A DNA stretch of 64,000 bases from contig NZ_BJUB01000007.1 of assembly GCF_007989805.1 (NCBI RefSeq), forward strand, positions 124,001 to 188,000. Direction: 5' to 3'. Positions 8,836 to 17,187 of the stretch are shown one piece after another; position 1 is the stretch's first letter, and every line of letters starts with the position of its first letter. This stretch comes from Cellulomonas xylanilytica. GTDB taxonomy: Bacteria > Actinomycetota > Actinomycetes > Actinomycetales > Cellulomonadaceae. The notes beneath the pieces are model-generated. The model was not told where the DNA came from, ran no database searches, and saw only the letters and a program-made list of their open reading frames with translations. A program made the position numbers and the translations under genes.

Positions 8836-9246
8836 TCAGCCGCCGGTGACCTCGATCCAGTGCGGGTTGTTCATGATGCCCAGGAGGTTGCCGAACGGGT
8901 CGACCACCGAGGCCGTGGTGAAGCCCTCGCCGCGCTCGCGGATGCCCTCGTGCTCGGTGGCTCCCAGAGCGATCAGGCGGGCGAGCGTGCCGGTCAGGTC
9001 GTCGACGTGCCAGGACACGACGGCGCCGCTGGGGCCGCCACCGTTCGGGACGTAGCGGCGGTCGATGATGCCGAGCTCGTCGAGGTGGTCGCCGATCCGG
9101 AACTCGACGTACCCCTCCCGGACGAAGTACGGCTCGAAGCCGAACAGCTCGGTGTACCAGGTGCGGGCGGCGTCGAGGTCGTCGGCGAAGAAGGAGACGT
9201 TGGCCAGACCTCGAAAGGCGCTGTGGGTGTTCGTCGTCGTTGTCAT
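8836..9246 (-). CDS. VOC family (glyoxalase/bleomycin-resistance-like) protein
   Basis: 136 residues with the paired beta-alpha-beta-beta-beta VOC fold: the ANVSFFADDLDAARTWYTELFGF start and a DPFGNLLGIM metal-site-like end, plus a central Glu in YVEFRIGDH. Family members bind a divalent metal and act as lyases, dioxygenases or drug-binding proteins; no specific substrate is readable. ATG 9246 is chosen over GTG 9255 because an AGGAGA ribosome-binding site then has proper spacing. It is divergent from a WYL regulator with a perfect inverted repeat between them, so it is probably that regulator's target. Confidence 0.85.
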   Translation of the reverse strand: MTTTTNTHSAFRGLANVSFFADDLDAARTWYTELFGFEPYFVREGYVEFRIGDHLDELGIIDRRYVPNGGGPSGAVVSWHVDDLTGTLARLIALGATEHEGIRERGEGFTTASVVDPFGNLLGIMNNPHWIEVTGG

Positions 9247-9266
9247 GCCCTCCACTCTCCTCGCCT

Positions 9267-9289
9267 AAGTGCTCACCTTCTGAGCACTT
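9267..9289. promoter_or_regulatory. perfect inverted repeat, candidate WYL-regulator operator
   Basis: AAGTGCTCA (9267-9275), 5-nt spacer, TGAGCACTT (9281-9289). It sits midway between the divergent VOC and WYL-regulator starts, 20 bp from each start codon. Position and symmetry suggest an operator for the adjacent regulator, controlling both genes. Confidence 0.65.
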
Positions 9290-9308
9290 TGTCTGCAACT
9301 CTTCCGAC

Positions 9309-10274
9309 ATGCGCGCAGACCGGTTGGTGGCCACCCTCCTGCTGATGCAGGCGCGCGGTCGCGTGACCGCCGCGGAGGTGGCCGCGGAGCTCGAGGTCTC
9401 CGTCGCGACCGCCCGTCGCGACCTCGAGGCGCTCTCCACGGCCGGCATCCCGGTCTACCCGCAGCCGGGGCGCGGCGGGGGCTGGTCGCTCGTCGGCGGC
9501 GCGCGGACCGACCTGACCGGGCTGACCGCCCCCGAGGCCCAGGCGCTGTTCCTGCTCGTCGGGTCGTCGTCCGACCGGTCCGCCGACGCGACCTCGGCCC
9601 TGCGCAAGCTCGTCCGCGCGCTGCCCGCGACCTTCCGTGCGGAGGCGGAGGCCGCGGGACGCGCGGTCCTCGTGGACCCGGGCGGGTGGGGGTCGGCCGC
9701 GCGGTCGCGGCAGCCGTGGGTCGAGGAGCTGCAGGGCGCGGTCGTCCGGCGGCGGCAGGTGACGCTGGGGTACGGCGGACGGTCCGGCGCGTCCGAGCGG
9801 ACCGTCGACCCGTGGGCGCTCGTCGACAAGGGCGAGCTCTGGTACCTCGTCGCCGGCACCCCCGCGGGACGCCGCACGTTCCGCCTCGACCGGATCATCA
9901 GCCTGTCGGTGCTCGACACCCCGGCGGCCCGCCCCGACGACCTGGACGTCGAGGGGATCTGGGAGGCGGTGGTCGACGAGGTCGAGCAGCGGCGATCGCG
10001 CGTGACGGCGACCGTCCTGACCACGCCGTTCCTGGTGCGGGTGGTGCGCGACCTGTTCGGGCGGCACGTCACCGTCCTCGGGGCGGCGGACGGTCCGGAC
10101 GAGGGCCGGGTGCGGCTGGAGGTCGCGTCGCACACCGCGCGCTCGGTCGCCGAGAAGCTCGCCGGCTTCGGGGCGGCCGTCGAGGTGCTCGAGCCGGCGT
10201 CGGTCCGGGACGAGCTCGCGGTGCTCGGCGCCGAGCTCGTGGCGCGGTACGCGGGTGTCGGTGGGCCCCGCTAG
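9309..10274 (+). CDS. helix-turn-helix transcriptional regulator with WYL domain
   Basis: 321 residues. An N-terminal HTH (residues 1-55) contains AAEVAAELEVSVATARRDLEAL with the recognition helix SVATARRDLEAL. A central WYL domain includes VDKGELWYLVAG and TFRLDRI, and a C-terminal WCX-like extension follows. WYL proteins sense nucleic-acid or small-molecule ligands and often repress neighbours. ATG 9309 follows the operator-like repeat by 19 bp. Autoregulation and control of the divergent VOC gene are inferred. Its stop TAG (10272) forms the -10 of the next gene. Confidence 0.9.
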   Translation: MRADRLVATLLLMQARGRVTAAEVAAELEVSVATARRDLEALSTAGIPVYPQPGRGGGWSLVGGARTDLTGLTAPEAQALFLLVGSSSDRSADATSALRKLVRALPATFRAEAEAAGRAVLVDPGGWGSAARSRQPWVEELQGAVVRRRQVTLGYGGRSGASERTVDPWALVDKGELWYLVAGTPAGRRTFRLDRIISLSVLDTPAARPDDLDVEGIWEAVVDEVEQRRSRVTATVLTTPFLVRVVRDLFGRHVTVLGAADGPDEGRVRLEVASHTARSVAEKLAGFGAAVEVLEPASVRDELAVLGAELVARYAGVGGPR

Positions 10275-10284
10275 CGTGCCGCGC

Positions 10285-10692
10285 ATGATCACCGAGGGAA
10301 CGTTCACGGTCAGCGGGTTCGCCGGGGTGCCGGTCACGGAGGAGCACCCCGTCGTGACGGCGCTCGGCGTCGGCGTCGCCACGATGGAGAAGCAGTACGT
10401 GGGCGGCGTCCAGGGGCGGTCGACCACGCTGTTCACGTCGGCGTTCGACCCGGCGAGCGGTGTGGGCACCTACGTCGCCATGGAGTCGTTCGAGGGCACC
10501 CTCGACGGGCGCGCCGGCACGTTCAACTTCGTGCACGGCGCGACGACCAGCGGCACCGACCGCTCCGCCGAGCACTTCCTGATCGTGCCGTCGAGCGGCA
10601 CCGGGGAGCTCGCCGGCATCGCGGGCAGCGGCGCCCTCGTGGTGGACGCCGACGGCACCCACCGGATGCGGTTCGACTACACGGTCGACTGA
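10285..10692 (+). CDS. DUF3224 domain-containing protein
   Basis: 135 residues, beta-rich. The pattern EKQYVGGVQGRSTTLFTSAF, YVAMESFEGTLDGRAGTF and ELAGIAGSGAL is characteristic of DUF3224 (allene-oxide-cyclase-barrel-like). No enzymatic role is established for the family. ATG 10285 stands 7 nt after TAGCGT (10272-10277), so it is probably transcribed leaderless from inside the end of the WYL gene. Its 3' end overlaps the convergent SRPBCC gene by 16 bp. Confidence 0.85.
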   Translation: MITEGTFTVSGFAGVPVTEEHPVVTALGVGVATMEKQYVGGVQGRSTTLFTSAFDPASGVGTYVAMESFEGTLDGRAGTFNFVHGATTSGTDRSAEHFLIVPSSGTGELAGIAGSGALVVDADGTHRMRFDYTVD

Positions 10693-11237
10693 GCGCGCGA
10701 CCGCTCGGCGTGCTCCCGCGCGGCCAGCGACGCGAACGTCAGCAGCTGCTTGCGCATCATCACCAGGTCCCCCCACGCCAGCAGCCGGTTGCGGATCGCC
10801 GCCGCGCGGCTGGTCGCTCGCGTGCCGCGGATCACCGCCACGAGCCGGCTCTGCTCGGGACCGGCGGCGACGACGGCGTAGGTCAGCACGATGTCGCCGA
10901 AGACCCGGGTGCTGAGGCCCGGCCTCATGCGGAAGGTCAGGTGCTCCCCGACGACGAACGACTCGAGCGTGAAGATCGTCGAGAACGTCTGCCCCACCTC
11001 CAGGTCCCAGCACCACGGCAGCGGCCGACGAGGGCTGCGGCGGCCCGGGTTGTCGACCCAGTCGTAGCTGTACGGCGCGGCCCGGAACTGGCACACCCAC
11101 CGGAAGAGGACGTCGGCGGGCGCCGCCACGTCCACGCCCCGCATCAACCGGTCCCCGGGATCAGGGAGCATCGCGTCGCACGGATACGTCCGGTCCTGCT
11201 CGGCCCTGGTGACGCCCCAGGTCGTCGCGATGCTCAT
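10677..11237 (-). CDS. SRPBCC-fold protein (polyketide cyclase/dehydratase-like)
   Basis: About 186 residues. The MRGVDVAAPADVLFRWVCQFRAAPYSYDWVDNPGR segment and the following beta-strands fit a START/SRPBCC hydrophobic-pocket fold, though divergent. A GTG start at 11267 is open, but a TAGCGT box (minus strand, immediately before it) would place the transcription start inside that extension. ATG 11237 with AGGGG upstream is therefore chosen. Function unknown, probably ligand binding. Converges with DUF3224 with overlapping ends. Confidence 0.7.
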   Translation of the reverse strand: MSIATTWGVTRAEQDRTYPCDAMLPDPGDRLMRGVDVAAPADVLFRWVCQFRAAPYSYDWVDNPGRRSPRRPLPWCWDLEVGQTFSTIFTLESFVVGEHLTFRMRPGLSTRVFGDIVLTYAVVAAGPEQSRLVAVIRGTRATSRAAAIRNRLLAWGDLVMMRKQLLTFASLAAREHAERSRAQSTV

Positions 11238-11321
11238 GGCTGCCCCTGCCGTGGTCGGGAGACTCACGCTAGGGCGGGTGGCCCCTCCACGCGCCGGTCT
11301 CTCAGGGGGTCCACAGTCTTC

Positions 11322-11735
11322 TCAGGTCGCCGGGAGGGCGCGCACCCGGTTGTTGCGGGCGTCGTGCGTCAGCTCGGCCAGGCCGAGGGCCTCGAGCAGA
11401 GGCGGCAGGTACATCCCGAACCGGCCGCGGTAGCCCGCGCGCAGCCCGTACCAGCCACCCACCGGGTTGGACCCGTCCCGACCCCACGCCTCGACCGACC
11501 CGGCAGCGGCGGGCTTCTTCTCGTCAGCGGCGCCGAGCGGTACCCAGTCACCCTGCGCCAGCAGCCAGGCGTGCAGGTCCTCGACCGCACGCAGGCGGTA
11601 CCGCAGCGTCGTCGACCCCACCTGGCAGACGAGTGCGGGTGGGTCCGCGGACCCGTCGCGGTACATCGAGTACGCCGACGACCCCGGAGCCGTGCTGAGC
11701 TGCCAGGGGTCGTCCTTCGTGCCCGTGCCGGCCAT
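11322..11735 (-). CDS. conserved hypothetical protein (DUF6855-like)
   Basis: 137 residues. GTKDDPWQL, YRDGSADPPALVCQVGSTTLRY, DWVPLGAADE, VEAWGRD, NPVGGWYG and HDARNNRVRAL are a strongly conserved set of motifs that I recall from a widespread actinobacterial family annotated DUF6855; the number is from memory. Soluble, no signal or membrane segment, no known role. ATG 11735 has a GGAGGGA ribosome-binding site 9 nt upstream. The long open frame further upstream on this strand is a shadow of the next gene. Confidence 0.78.
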   Translation of the reverse strand: MAGTGTKDDPWQLSTAPGSSAYSMYRDGSADPPALVCQVGSTTLRYRLRAVEDLHAWLLAQGDWVPLGAADEKKPAAAGSVEAWGRDGSNPVGGWYGLRAGYRGRFGMYLPPLLEALGLAELTHDARNNRVRALPAT

Positions 11736-11880
11736 CGTCGTCGTCCCTCCGTCGCGCTCGTGCCTCCCACTATCGACCCTCCGCCCGTCGGTCGGTACGG
11801 CGGGATCGTCCCCGTCCGCCTCGTGACGGTTCCTCCCGCTACGCTCGCGACCGGCACCGAGACGAGGGAGCGGGACTGCG

Positions 11881-12390
11881 ATGGTGACGACCGACGAGCC
11901 GTGGTTCGTGCTCATCGCGACGCTCGGGCCGCTGGTCGCGGCCGTCGGGGCGATCGGTGCGCTGATCGTCGGTATCCAGACCGTGCGGCAGCGCACGGCG
12001 GCCGACGCCCAGACGCAGTGGTGGGCCCGCGTGCAGTGGGCGGCCGGGCTGGTGTTCGAGACGGACGAGAGCAAGCGGTCCGTCGGCTTCGACGCGCTGG
12101 CGCTGCTGGCTACCTCGCGGCTGGCCGGGCCGGACGACCAGGCGTTCCTGGCGGGGCTGTCGTTCGACGCGCTGCAGGGCGTGCAGGAGCGCGGTGCCGT
12201 CGACGAGGTGGACTTCGTGCCCGCCGACGGCGAGCCGTTCGTGCGGCCGTCCGACGCGAGGCCGGTGCTCACGGTCACGAGGGCCGAGGTGTCCGCGGCC
12301 CGGTTGCGCCTGGTGACCGACCGCGGCCAGGGCAGGGCCACCCCGGCGTGGATCGGTCGGCTGGCGGCGACGGCCGCGACCGGCGGCTGA
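11881..12390 (+). CDS. hypothetical single-pass membrane protein
   Basis: 169 residues I do not recognise. One hydrophobic segment lies at about residues 10-33 (LIATLGPLVAAVGAIGALIV), followed by a QTVRQRTAADAQTQWWARVQWA helix and a soluble C-terminal domain rich in Ala, Arg and Val. This pattern (short extracytoplasmic N-terminus, one TM, predicted helical cytoplasmic part) is common in uncharacterised actinobacterial proteins. GGGAG upstream supports ATG 11881. Stands alone between two minus-strand genes. Confidence 0.65.
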   Translation: MVTTDEPWFVLIATLGPLVAAVGAIGALIVGIQTVRQRTAADAQTQWWARVQWAAGLVFETDESKRSVGFDALALLATSRLAGPDDQAFLAGLSFDALQGVQERGAVDEVDFVPADGEPFVRPSDARPVLTVTRAEVSAARLRLVTDRGQGRATPAWIGRLAATAATGG

Positions 12391-12408
12391 CGTCCGGCTC
12401 GCGGTCGC

Positions 12409-13056
12409 TCAGAGGCGGGCGACCAGCGCGTACCGCTCGTCGGTGACCGGTCCACCCCAGAGGGCGTCGTCGTCGCCGAGCAGCTCGACCCGGAGCCCGC
12501 TGACCAGGGGTGCGACGGTGGCGGCGAGCTCGGCCGCGGTGACACCGCCGCCCCACGGCAGGGGCGGGGCGTCGGTCACGTACGGGTCGCCGTCGCCCGT
12601 CGCCCATCGGCCCTCGACGAGGACCAGCGTGCCGGCGGGCCGCAGGAGCCCGACCCACCGGGCCAGGGCTGCCCGGGGGTCCGGCAGGGTCCACACGAGG
12701 TGCCGGACGAGCACGACATCGACCGGGTCACCGGGCGGGTCCGCGGCGTCGCCGACCACGAACGTGGCGGGCAGTCCCGCGTCGGCGAGCTTGGTGCGCG
12801 CCCGCTCGATCATCTGCGGGGAGACGTCGACGCCGGTGACCCGGTGCCCCACCTGCGCGAGCAGCGCGCTGAGCGAGCCCGTGCCGCAGCCCAGGTCGAG
12901 CACGTCCCACGGGCCCGAGGGGAGCCACCCGGCGAGGCGGGAGGCCCATGCCGCACGGGTCGCCGGGTCGCGCAGGCCGTGGTCGGGCTCGTCGTCGAAC
13001 CCCGCCGCGGCGGCGTCCCAGTAGCGCGCGATGCCGCTCAGGTGGTCGGGGGTCAT
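12409..13056 (-). CDS. class I SAM-dependent methyltransferase
   Basis: 215 residues. An N-terminal IARYWDAAAAGFDDEPDHG segment precedes the SAM-binding VLDLGCGTGSLSALLA motif at about residue 52 and GVDVSPQMIERAR. DVVLVRHLVWTLPDP forms motif IV, typical of UbiE/Methyltransf_11 small-molecule methyltransferases. Substrate unknown. ATG 13056 lies 6 nt behind a TAGCGT -10 box on the minus strand, pointing to a leaderless transcript. Divergent from the DGPF/ECF42 operon. Confidence 0.88.
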   Translation of the reverse strand: MTPDHLSGIARYWDAAAAGFDDEPDHGLRDPATRAAWASRLAGWLPSGPWDVLDLGCGTGSLSALLAQVGHRVTGVDVSPQMIERARTKLADAGLPATFVVGDAADPPGDPVDVVLVRHLVWTLPDPRAALARWVGLLRPAGTLVLVEGRWATGDGDPYVTDAPPLPWGGGVTAAELAATVAPLVSGLRVELLGDDDALWGGPVTDERYALVARL

Positions 13057-13086
13057 CCGTCCACGCTAGAACTCGTCGGGAGATCG

Positions 13087-13115
13087 TGTCGAAGACGGCT
13101 CCCGCCGTTCGACGA
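13087..13115 (+). promoter_or_regulatory. candidate ECF42 promoter of DGPF-sigma operon 1
   Basis: TGTCGA (13087-13092), 17-bp spacer ending CCGTT, then CGACGA (13110-13115), 48 bp before the DGPF start. The same arrangement precedes the second DGPF gene. It agrees with the TGTCGA-type -35 I recall for ECF42 targets. Confidence 0.65.
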
Positions 13116-13163
13116 CACAGTGAGGCCGCATCCGGCGCGGCACACCAGACGAAGGAGATCACC

Positions 13164-13595
13164 ATGAAGGTCCTGGTCATGATCAAGGGCGACGGCGCCG
13201 ACGAGGACAAGGTCGCCCCTACCGAGGCGATGTTCGAGGAGATGAACGCCTACAACGAGCAGCTGGTGAACGCCGGGATCATGCTCGCCGGCGAAGGGCT
13301 CCAGTCGAGCAGCAAGGGCGCCAAGGTCGTCTGGGACACCAGCGGCGAGGTGTCCGTGGTCGACGGCCCCTTCACCGAGGCCAAGGAGATCGTGGCGGGC
13401 TACTGGATCTGGCAGGTGAGCTCGCTGGACGAGGCCGTCGAGTGGGCCAAGCGCTGCCCGTCGACGCCGGAGCTGCGCTCGGTGCTGGAGATCCGGCCGT
13501 ACTTCGAGATGGAGGACTTCGCCAAGGTCGTCTCGCCCGACGTCCTCGAGAAGGAGCAGGCGCTGATGGACCGCATCAAGGAGCAGCACGGCTGA
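13164..13595 (+). CDS. YciI-family DGPF-motif protein (partner of ECF42 sigma)
   Basis: 143 residues, YCII-related dimeric alpha-beta-barrel. MKVLVMIKGD opens the fold and VVDGPFTEAKEIVAGYWIWQV carries the family-defining DGPF motif, followed by EWAKRCPS. DGPF proteins are the regular genomic partners and targets of ECF42 sigma factors; their biochemical role is unknown. A GAAGGAGA ribosome-binding site precedes ATG 13164. Its stop overlaps the start of the sigma-factor gene by one base (TGATG), so the pair is co-translated. Confidence 0.92.
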   Translation: MKVLVMIKGDGADEDKVAPTEAMFEEMNAYNEQLVNAGIMLAGEGLQSSSKGAKVVWDTSGEVSVVDGPFTEAKEIVAGYWIWQVSSLDEAVEWAKRCPSTPELRSVLEIRPYFEMEDFAKVVSPDVLEKEQALMDRIKEQHG

Positions 13596-14851
13596 TGTCG
13601 GACGCGCGGCGGACGGTCGAGGTCATCTGGCGGATCGAGTCGCCGCGCCTGATCGCGTCGCTGACCCGGTTGGTCCGGGACGTCGGGCTGGCCGAGGAGC
13701 TGGCGCAGGACGCCTTCGTCACCGCGCTGGAGCAGTGGCCCGTCACCGGCGTCCCGGACCAACCGGGTGCCTGGCTCATGGTCACGGCACGGCACCGCGC
13801 GATCGACCTGATCCGGCGCGACCAGAACCGGAGCGCCAAGTACGCGGTCCTCGCGCACTCCCTGTCCGACGAGCGGGCCGCCGACCGGATCGTCGACGAG
13901 CCCATCGGCGACGACCTGCTGTCGCTCGTGTTCCTCACCTGCCACCCGGTGCTGCCGCGGGAGTCGCGGATCGCGCTGACGCTCAGGCTGTTCGGCGGTC
14001 TCACCACGGACGAGATCGCGCGCGCGTACCTGGTGCCGTCGCCGACGGTCGGGCAGCGGATCTCGCGCGCCAAGCGGACCCTCGCGGAGGCGCACGTCCC
14101 CTTCGAGGTGCCGCAGGCGGACGAGCTGCCGACGAGGTTGGGCTCGGTGCTCGAGGTGGTCCACGTGATCTTCACCGAGGGGCACGCCGCCACGACCGGT
14201 CCCACGTGGGTGCGCCGGGACCTTGCCGACGAGGCGATGCGGCTGGGCCGGGTGCTCGCCGGGCTGCTCCCGCGCGAGCCCGAGGTGTTCGGCCTGGTGG
14301 CGCTCATGGAGCTGCAGGCGTCGCGGTTCGACGCGCGCGGCGACGGCGTGCTGCTGCAGGACCAGGACCGGCGGCGCTGGGACAGCGCGCTGATCGAGCA
14401 CGGCCTCGCCGCGCTGGACCGGGCGATCACCCTGGGCAAGCCCCTCGGCCCGTACACCGTGCAGGCGGCGATCGCGGCGTGCCACAGCCGGGCCCGCACG
14501 TTCGAGGACACCGACTGGGAGGCGATCGTGGCGCTCTACGACGCGCTCGCCCAGCTGGCGCCGTCACCCGTCGTCGAGCTCAACCGTGCGGTGGCCGTCC
14601 TGCACGCGGACGGTCCGGAGGCGGCGCTGACGGCTCTGGACGCGATCCGGCACGACCCGCGCCTGGCCCGCTACCACCTGCTCGGAGCAGTGCGCGCGGA
14701 CGTGCTGGCCCGGTTGGGGCGGACCGAGGAGGCCGCCGACGAGCTGGAGCGCGCCGCGGCCCTGGCGCCCACGCAGCGGGAACGCAACGTGCTCATGGCT
14801 CGGTCGGCGGCCGTCACGAAAACTCCCGTGCTCGATGTCGGAGGCGACTGA
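13595..14851 (+). CDS. RNA polymerase ECF42-type sigma factor with C-terminal extension
   Basis: 418 residues, about twice a plain ECF factor. Sigma region 2 (RLVRDVGLAEELAQDAFVTALEQWP... RAIDLIRRDQN) and region 4 (IALTLRLFGGLTTDEIARAYLV, VGQRISRAKR) occupy residues 1-180. The remainder is the ECF42 extension with TPR-like helices (GPYTVQAAIAACHS, PSPVVELNRAVAV, YHLLGAVRADVLARLGR). In this class the extension replaces an anti-sigma factor and is needed for activity. The upstream DGPF gene is its usual target. The MFS gene follows after 4 bp. Confidence 0.92.
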   Translation: MSDARRTVEVIWRIESPRLIASLTRLVRDVGLAEELAQDAFVTALEQWPVTGVPDQPGAWLMVTARHRAIDLIRRDQNRSAKYAVLAHSLSDERAADRIVDEPIGDDLLSLVFLTCHPVLPRESRIALTLRLFGGLTTDEIARAYLVPSPTVGQRISRAKRTLAEAHVPFEVPQADELPTRLGSVLEVVHVIFTEGHAATTGPTWVRRDLADEAMRLGRVLAGLLPREPEVFGLVALMELQASRFDARGDGVLLQDQDRRRWDSALIEHGLAALDRAITLGKPLGPYTVQAAIAACHSRARTFEDTDWEAIVALYDALAQLAPSPVVELNRAVAVLHADGPEAALTALDAIRHDPRLARYHLLGAVRADVLARLGRTEEAADELERAAALAPTQRERNVLMARSAAVTKTPVLDVGGD

Positions 14852-14855
14852 CACC

Positions 14856-16124
14856 ATGACGGACATGACCGAGGAGACGCCGACCGTGGACGCCCCGACC
14901 GAGGAGCGGCCCGGCTGGCGTCGCGAGACCACGATCTTCCTCACCGGGCAGACGGTGTCGCTGTTCGGCTCGATGCTCGTGCAGTACGCCGTGATGTGGC
15001 ACCTGACCCTGGAGACCAAGTCCGGCGGCGTCATGGCCCTGTACGCGGTCTTCGGGTTCCTGCCGCAGGCCGTCATCTCGATCTTCGGCGGCGTCTGGGC
15101 GGACCGGCTCGACCGCAAGAAGCTGATCATCGGCGCGGACGCGACGATCGCCGTCGTCACCCTGGCGCTGGCGATGTTCATGGCCGCCGGTGCCACCGAC
15201 CTTTGGCTGATCTTCGTCGCCATCGCGATCCGCTCGGCCGGCGCGGGGATCCAGATGCCCGCCGTCGCGGCCCTCCTGCCGCAGATCGTCCCCGCGGACA
15301 AGCTCATGCGCGTCAACGGCATCAACGGCACCATCCAGTCGGCCATGATGCTCGTCGCCCCGGCGGCCGCGGCCGCGGTCTACGCGAGCATGTCGATCGT
15401 CGCGGTGTTCTACATCGACGTCGTCACCGCCGTCATCGGGATCGGCCTGCTGCTCCTGGTCACCGTGCCGCGCCTGGTCCGCTCGGACGAGAAGCTCAGC
15501 TACTTCGGGGACCTGGTCGGCGGCGTGAAGTACGTGGTCACGCACGCCTTCGTGCGCTGGATCCTCGTGCTCTACGCGGTCGTCTTCGTGCTCATCGTCG
15601 CCCCCTCGTTCCTGACCCCGCTGATGATCGTGCGGACGTTCGGCGAGGAGGTGTGGAAGCTCACCGTGAACGAGCTCGCGTTCAGCATCGGCATGGTGCT
15701 CGGCGGCGCGGCCATCGCGGCGTGGGCCGGCAAGTGGAACCGCGTGCGGATGATCCTCATCTCGACGTTGGTGTTCGGCGTGATCTCCATCGGCCTGGGG
15801 CTGTCCACCAACCTCTGGGTGTTCTTCGCGTTCATGTTCCTGCTCGGCCTGTCCGTGCCGGCCTTCTCGACGCCGTCGTTCACCGTGCTCCAGGAGACCG
15901 TGGAACCGGAGATGCAGGGGCGCGTGTTCGGGTTCGTCGGCATCGTGATGGCGTTGTCGATGCCGTTCGGCATGGCGGTGTTCGGGCCCCTGGCGGACAT
16001 GTTCAGCGTCGAGTCGCTGCTCATCTGGGCCGGGGTCGCGCTGCTGCTCGTGGTCGCTCTCGCGCTGGCCGTCCCCGGTGGCCGCCGCTCGATGCGCGCC
16101 GCGAACGAGCACGCCACCGTCTGA
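14856..16124 (+). CDS. MFS transporter
   Basis: 422 residues, about 12 hydrophobic segments. FGGVWADRLDRKKLIIGAD between helices 2 and 3 is the MFS motif A, and FFAFMFLLGLSVPAFSTPSFTVLQETVEPEMQGRVFGF is typical of the MFS_3/EntS-like drug and metabolite exporters. An in-frame ATG at 14835 lies inside the sigma gene. ATG 14856 is preferred because GGAGG (14840-14844) is 11 nt upstream. Coupling to the DGPF-ECF42 pair suggests an exporter induced with that system; substrate unknown. Confidence 0.9.
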   Translation: MTDMTEETPTVDAPTEERPGWRRETTIFLTGQTVSLFGSMLVQYAVMWHLTLETKSGGVMALYAVFGFLPQAVISIFGGVWADRLDRKKLIIGADATIAVVTLALAMFMAAGATDLWLIFVAIAIRSAGAGIQMPAVAALLPQIVPADKLMRVNGINGTIQSAMMLVAPAAAAAVYASMSIVAVFYIDVVTAVIGIGLLLLVTVPRLVRSDEKLSYFGDLVGGVKYVVTHAFVRWILVLYAVVFVLIVAPSFLTPLMIVRTFGEEVWKLTVNELAFSIGMVLGGAAIAAWAGKWNRVRMILISTLVFGVISIGLGLSTNLWVFFAFMFLLGLSVPAFSTPSFTVLQETVEPEMQGRVFGFVGIVMALSMPFGMAVFGPLADMFSVESLLIWAGVALLLVVALALAVPGGRRSMRAANEHATV

Positions 16125-16167
16125 GCGACCGTCGGCACGCGGCGGCGGCGTCCGGCAGGATGACGCC

Positions 16168-16809
16168 ATGCTCGAGCCCTTCACCCTGACCGGCCGTCAC
16201 GTGCGGCTGGAACCGCTCGCCCTGACCCACGTCGACGGGCTCGCCGCAGCCGCCGCCGAGGAGCGCGGCAGCTACGGCTACACGTGGGTGCCCGACGGCC
16301 CTGACGAGACGCGGACCTACGTCGAGGCCGCCCTGGAGCATGCCGCGGGCGGCCGGGCGGTGCCGTTCGCGGTCCGGCGCCTCTCCGACGACACACTCGT
16401 CGGCAGCACCCGGTTCCTCGACCTCGAGGTGTTCCAGGACCCGGCGCCGTGGCCTCCCGGCATCGGCACCGGCGGGGCGCCCAGCGAGCAGAACCCGCCG
16501 TCCGTCGCGGAGATCGGCAGCACCTGGTACGCGGCGTCGGCGCAGCGGACCGCGATCAACACCGAGGCCAAGCTCCTGCTGCTGACGCACGCGTTCGAGA
16601 CGTGGCACGCGCTGCGCGTGACTCTGAAGACCGATGCGCGCAACGCCGCGTCACGCCGGGCGATCGAGCGGATCGGCGGCCGGTTCGAGGGCGTCCGTCG
16701 CGTCCAGACCGTCGCCACCGACGGCGGCCTGCGGGACACCGCATACTTCTCGATCGTCGCAGCGGAGTGGTTCGTCGTCCGCGCCGGCCTGGTCAGCCGC
16801 CTGGGCTGA
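16168..16809 (+). CDS. GNAT family N-acetyltransferase
   Basis: 213 residues in the RimJ/RimL subgroup: TLTGRHVRLEPLALTHVDGL at the start, STRFLDLEVF and EIGSTWYAASAQRTAINTEAKLLLLTHAFE in the core, and DARNAASRRAIERIGGRFEGVRR at the end. These fit acetyl-CoA-dependent acetylation of an N-terminus or small amine. ATG 16168 is preceded by a weak AGGATG. It is the last plus-strand gene before the 62-bp repeat array and converges on the second ECF42 gene. Confidence 0.87.
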   Translation: MLEPFTLTGRHVRLEPLALTHVDGLAAAAAEERGSYGYTWVPDGPDETRTYVEAALEHAAGGRAVPFAVRRLSDDTLVGSTRFLDLEVFQDPAPWPPGIGTGGAPSEQNPPSVAEIGSTWYAASAQRTAINTEAKLLLLTHAFETWHALRVTLKTDARNAASRRAIERIGGRFEGVRRVQTVATDGGLRDTAYFSIVAAEWFVVRAGLVSRLG

Positions 16810-16838
16810 CGCACGGCCCAACGCGTCCCGCCACCGCG

Positions 16839-17132
16839 AACGTCCGCACATCGGCGCGTTCCAACGCTCCCTTATGCGGACGTTGTGCTCCCTCACCCGG
16901 GACGTCCGCACATCGGCGCGTCCCAACGCTCCGTTACGCGGACGTTGTGCTCCCTCACCCGGGACGTCCGCACATCGGCGCGTTCCAACGCTCCTTTATG
17001 CGGACGTTGCGAAACCTGACTCGGGACGTCCGCACATCGGGGGGTTCGGACCCTTCTCTGTGCGGACGTTGCGAACCCTCCCCCGGGACGTCCGCACATC
17101 GGTGGGTTCTGACCATTTTTTGTGCGGACGTT
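16839..17132. repeat. tandem array of five 62-bp hairpin units
   Basis: Units begin at 16839, 16901, 16963, 17025 and 17087, exactly 62 bp apart. Each begins (A/G)ACGTCCGCACATCG and ends TGCGGACGTT (ACGCGGACGTT in unit 2), so its ends are inverted repeats enclosing a variable loop. In units 1-3 the loop holds a second small stem (GCGTT/AACGC); units 4 and 5 have different loops. Linkers between units are CCC- and CTC-rich in units 1-2 and diverge later. It fills the 378-bp gap between the convergent GNAT and sigma genes; I see no gene in it. Confidence 0.9.
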
Positions 17133-17187
17133 GCAGCCCGCCATCCGGGCGCGTTCCCACGCGAGCGTGTTCCTGGGCCGCTGAGGA

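Noticed and set aside
13400..14511. Minus-strand frames over the first ECF42 gene as a second gene
   Set aside because: Antisense shadow; the plus strand has clear sigma regions 2 and 4.
16839..17132. Repeat array as a CRISPR
   Set aside because: No constant repeat of 24-40 bp with unique spacers: the arms of each unit are inverted to each other, linkers are partly conserved, and there are no cas genes.
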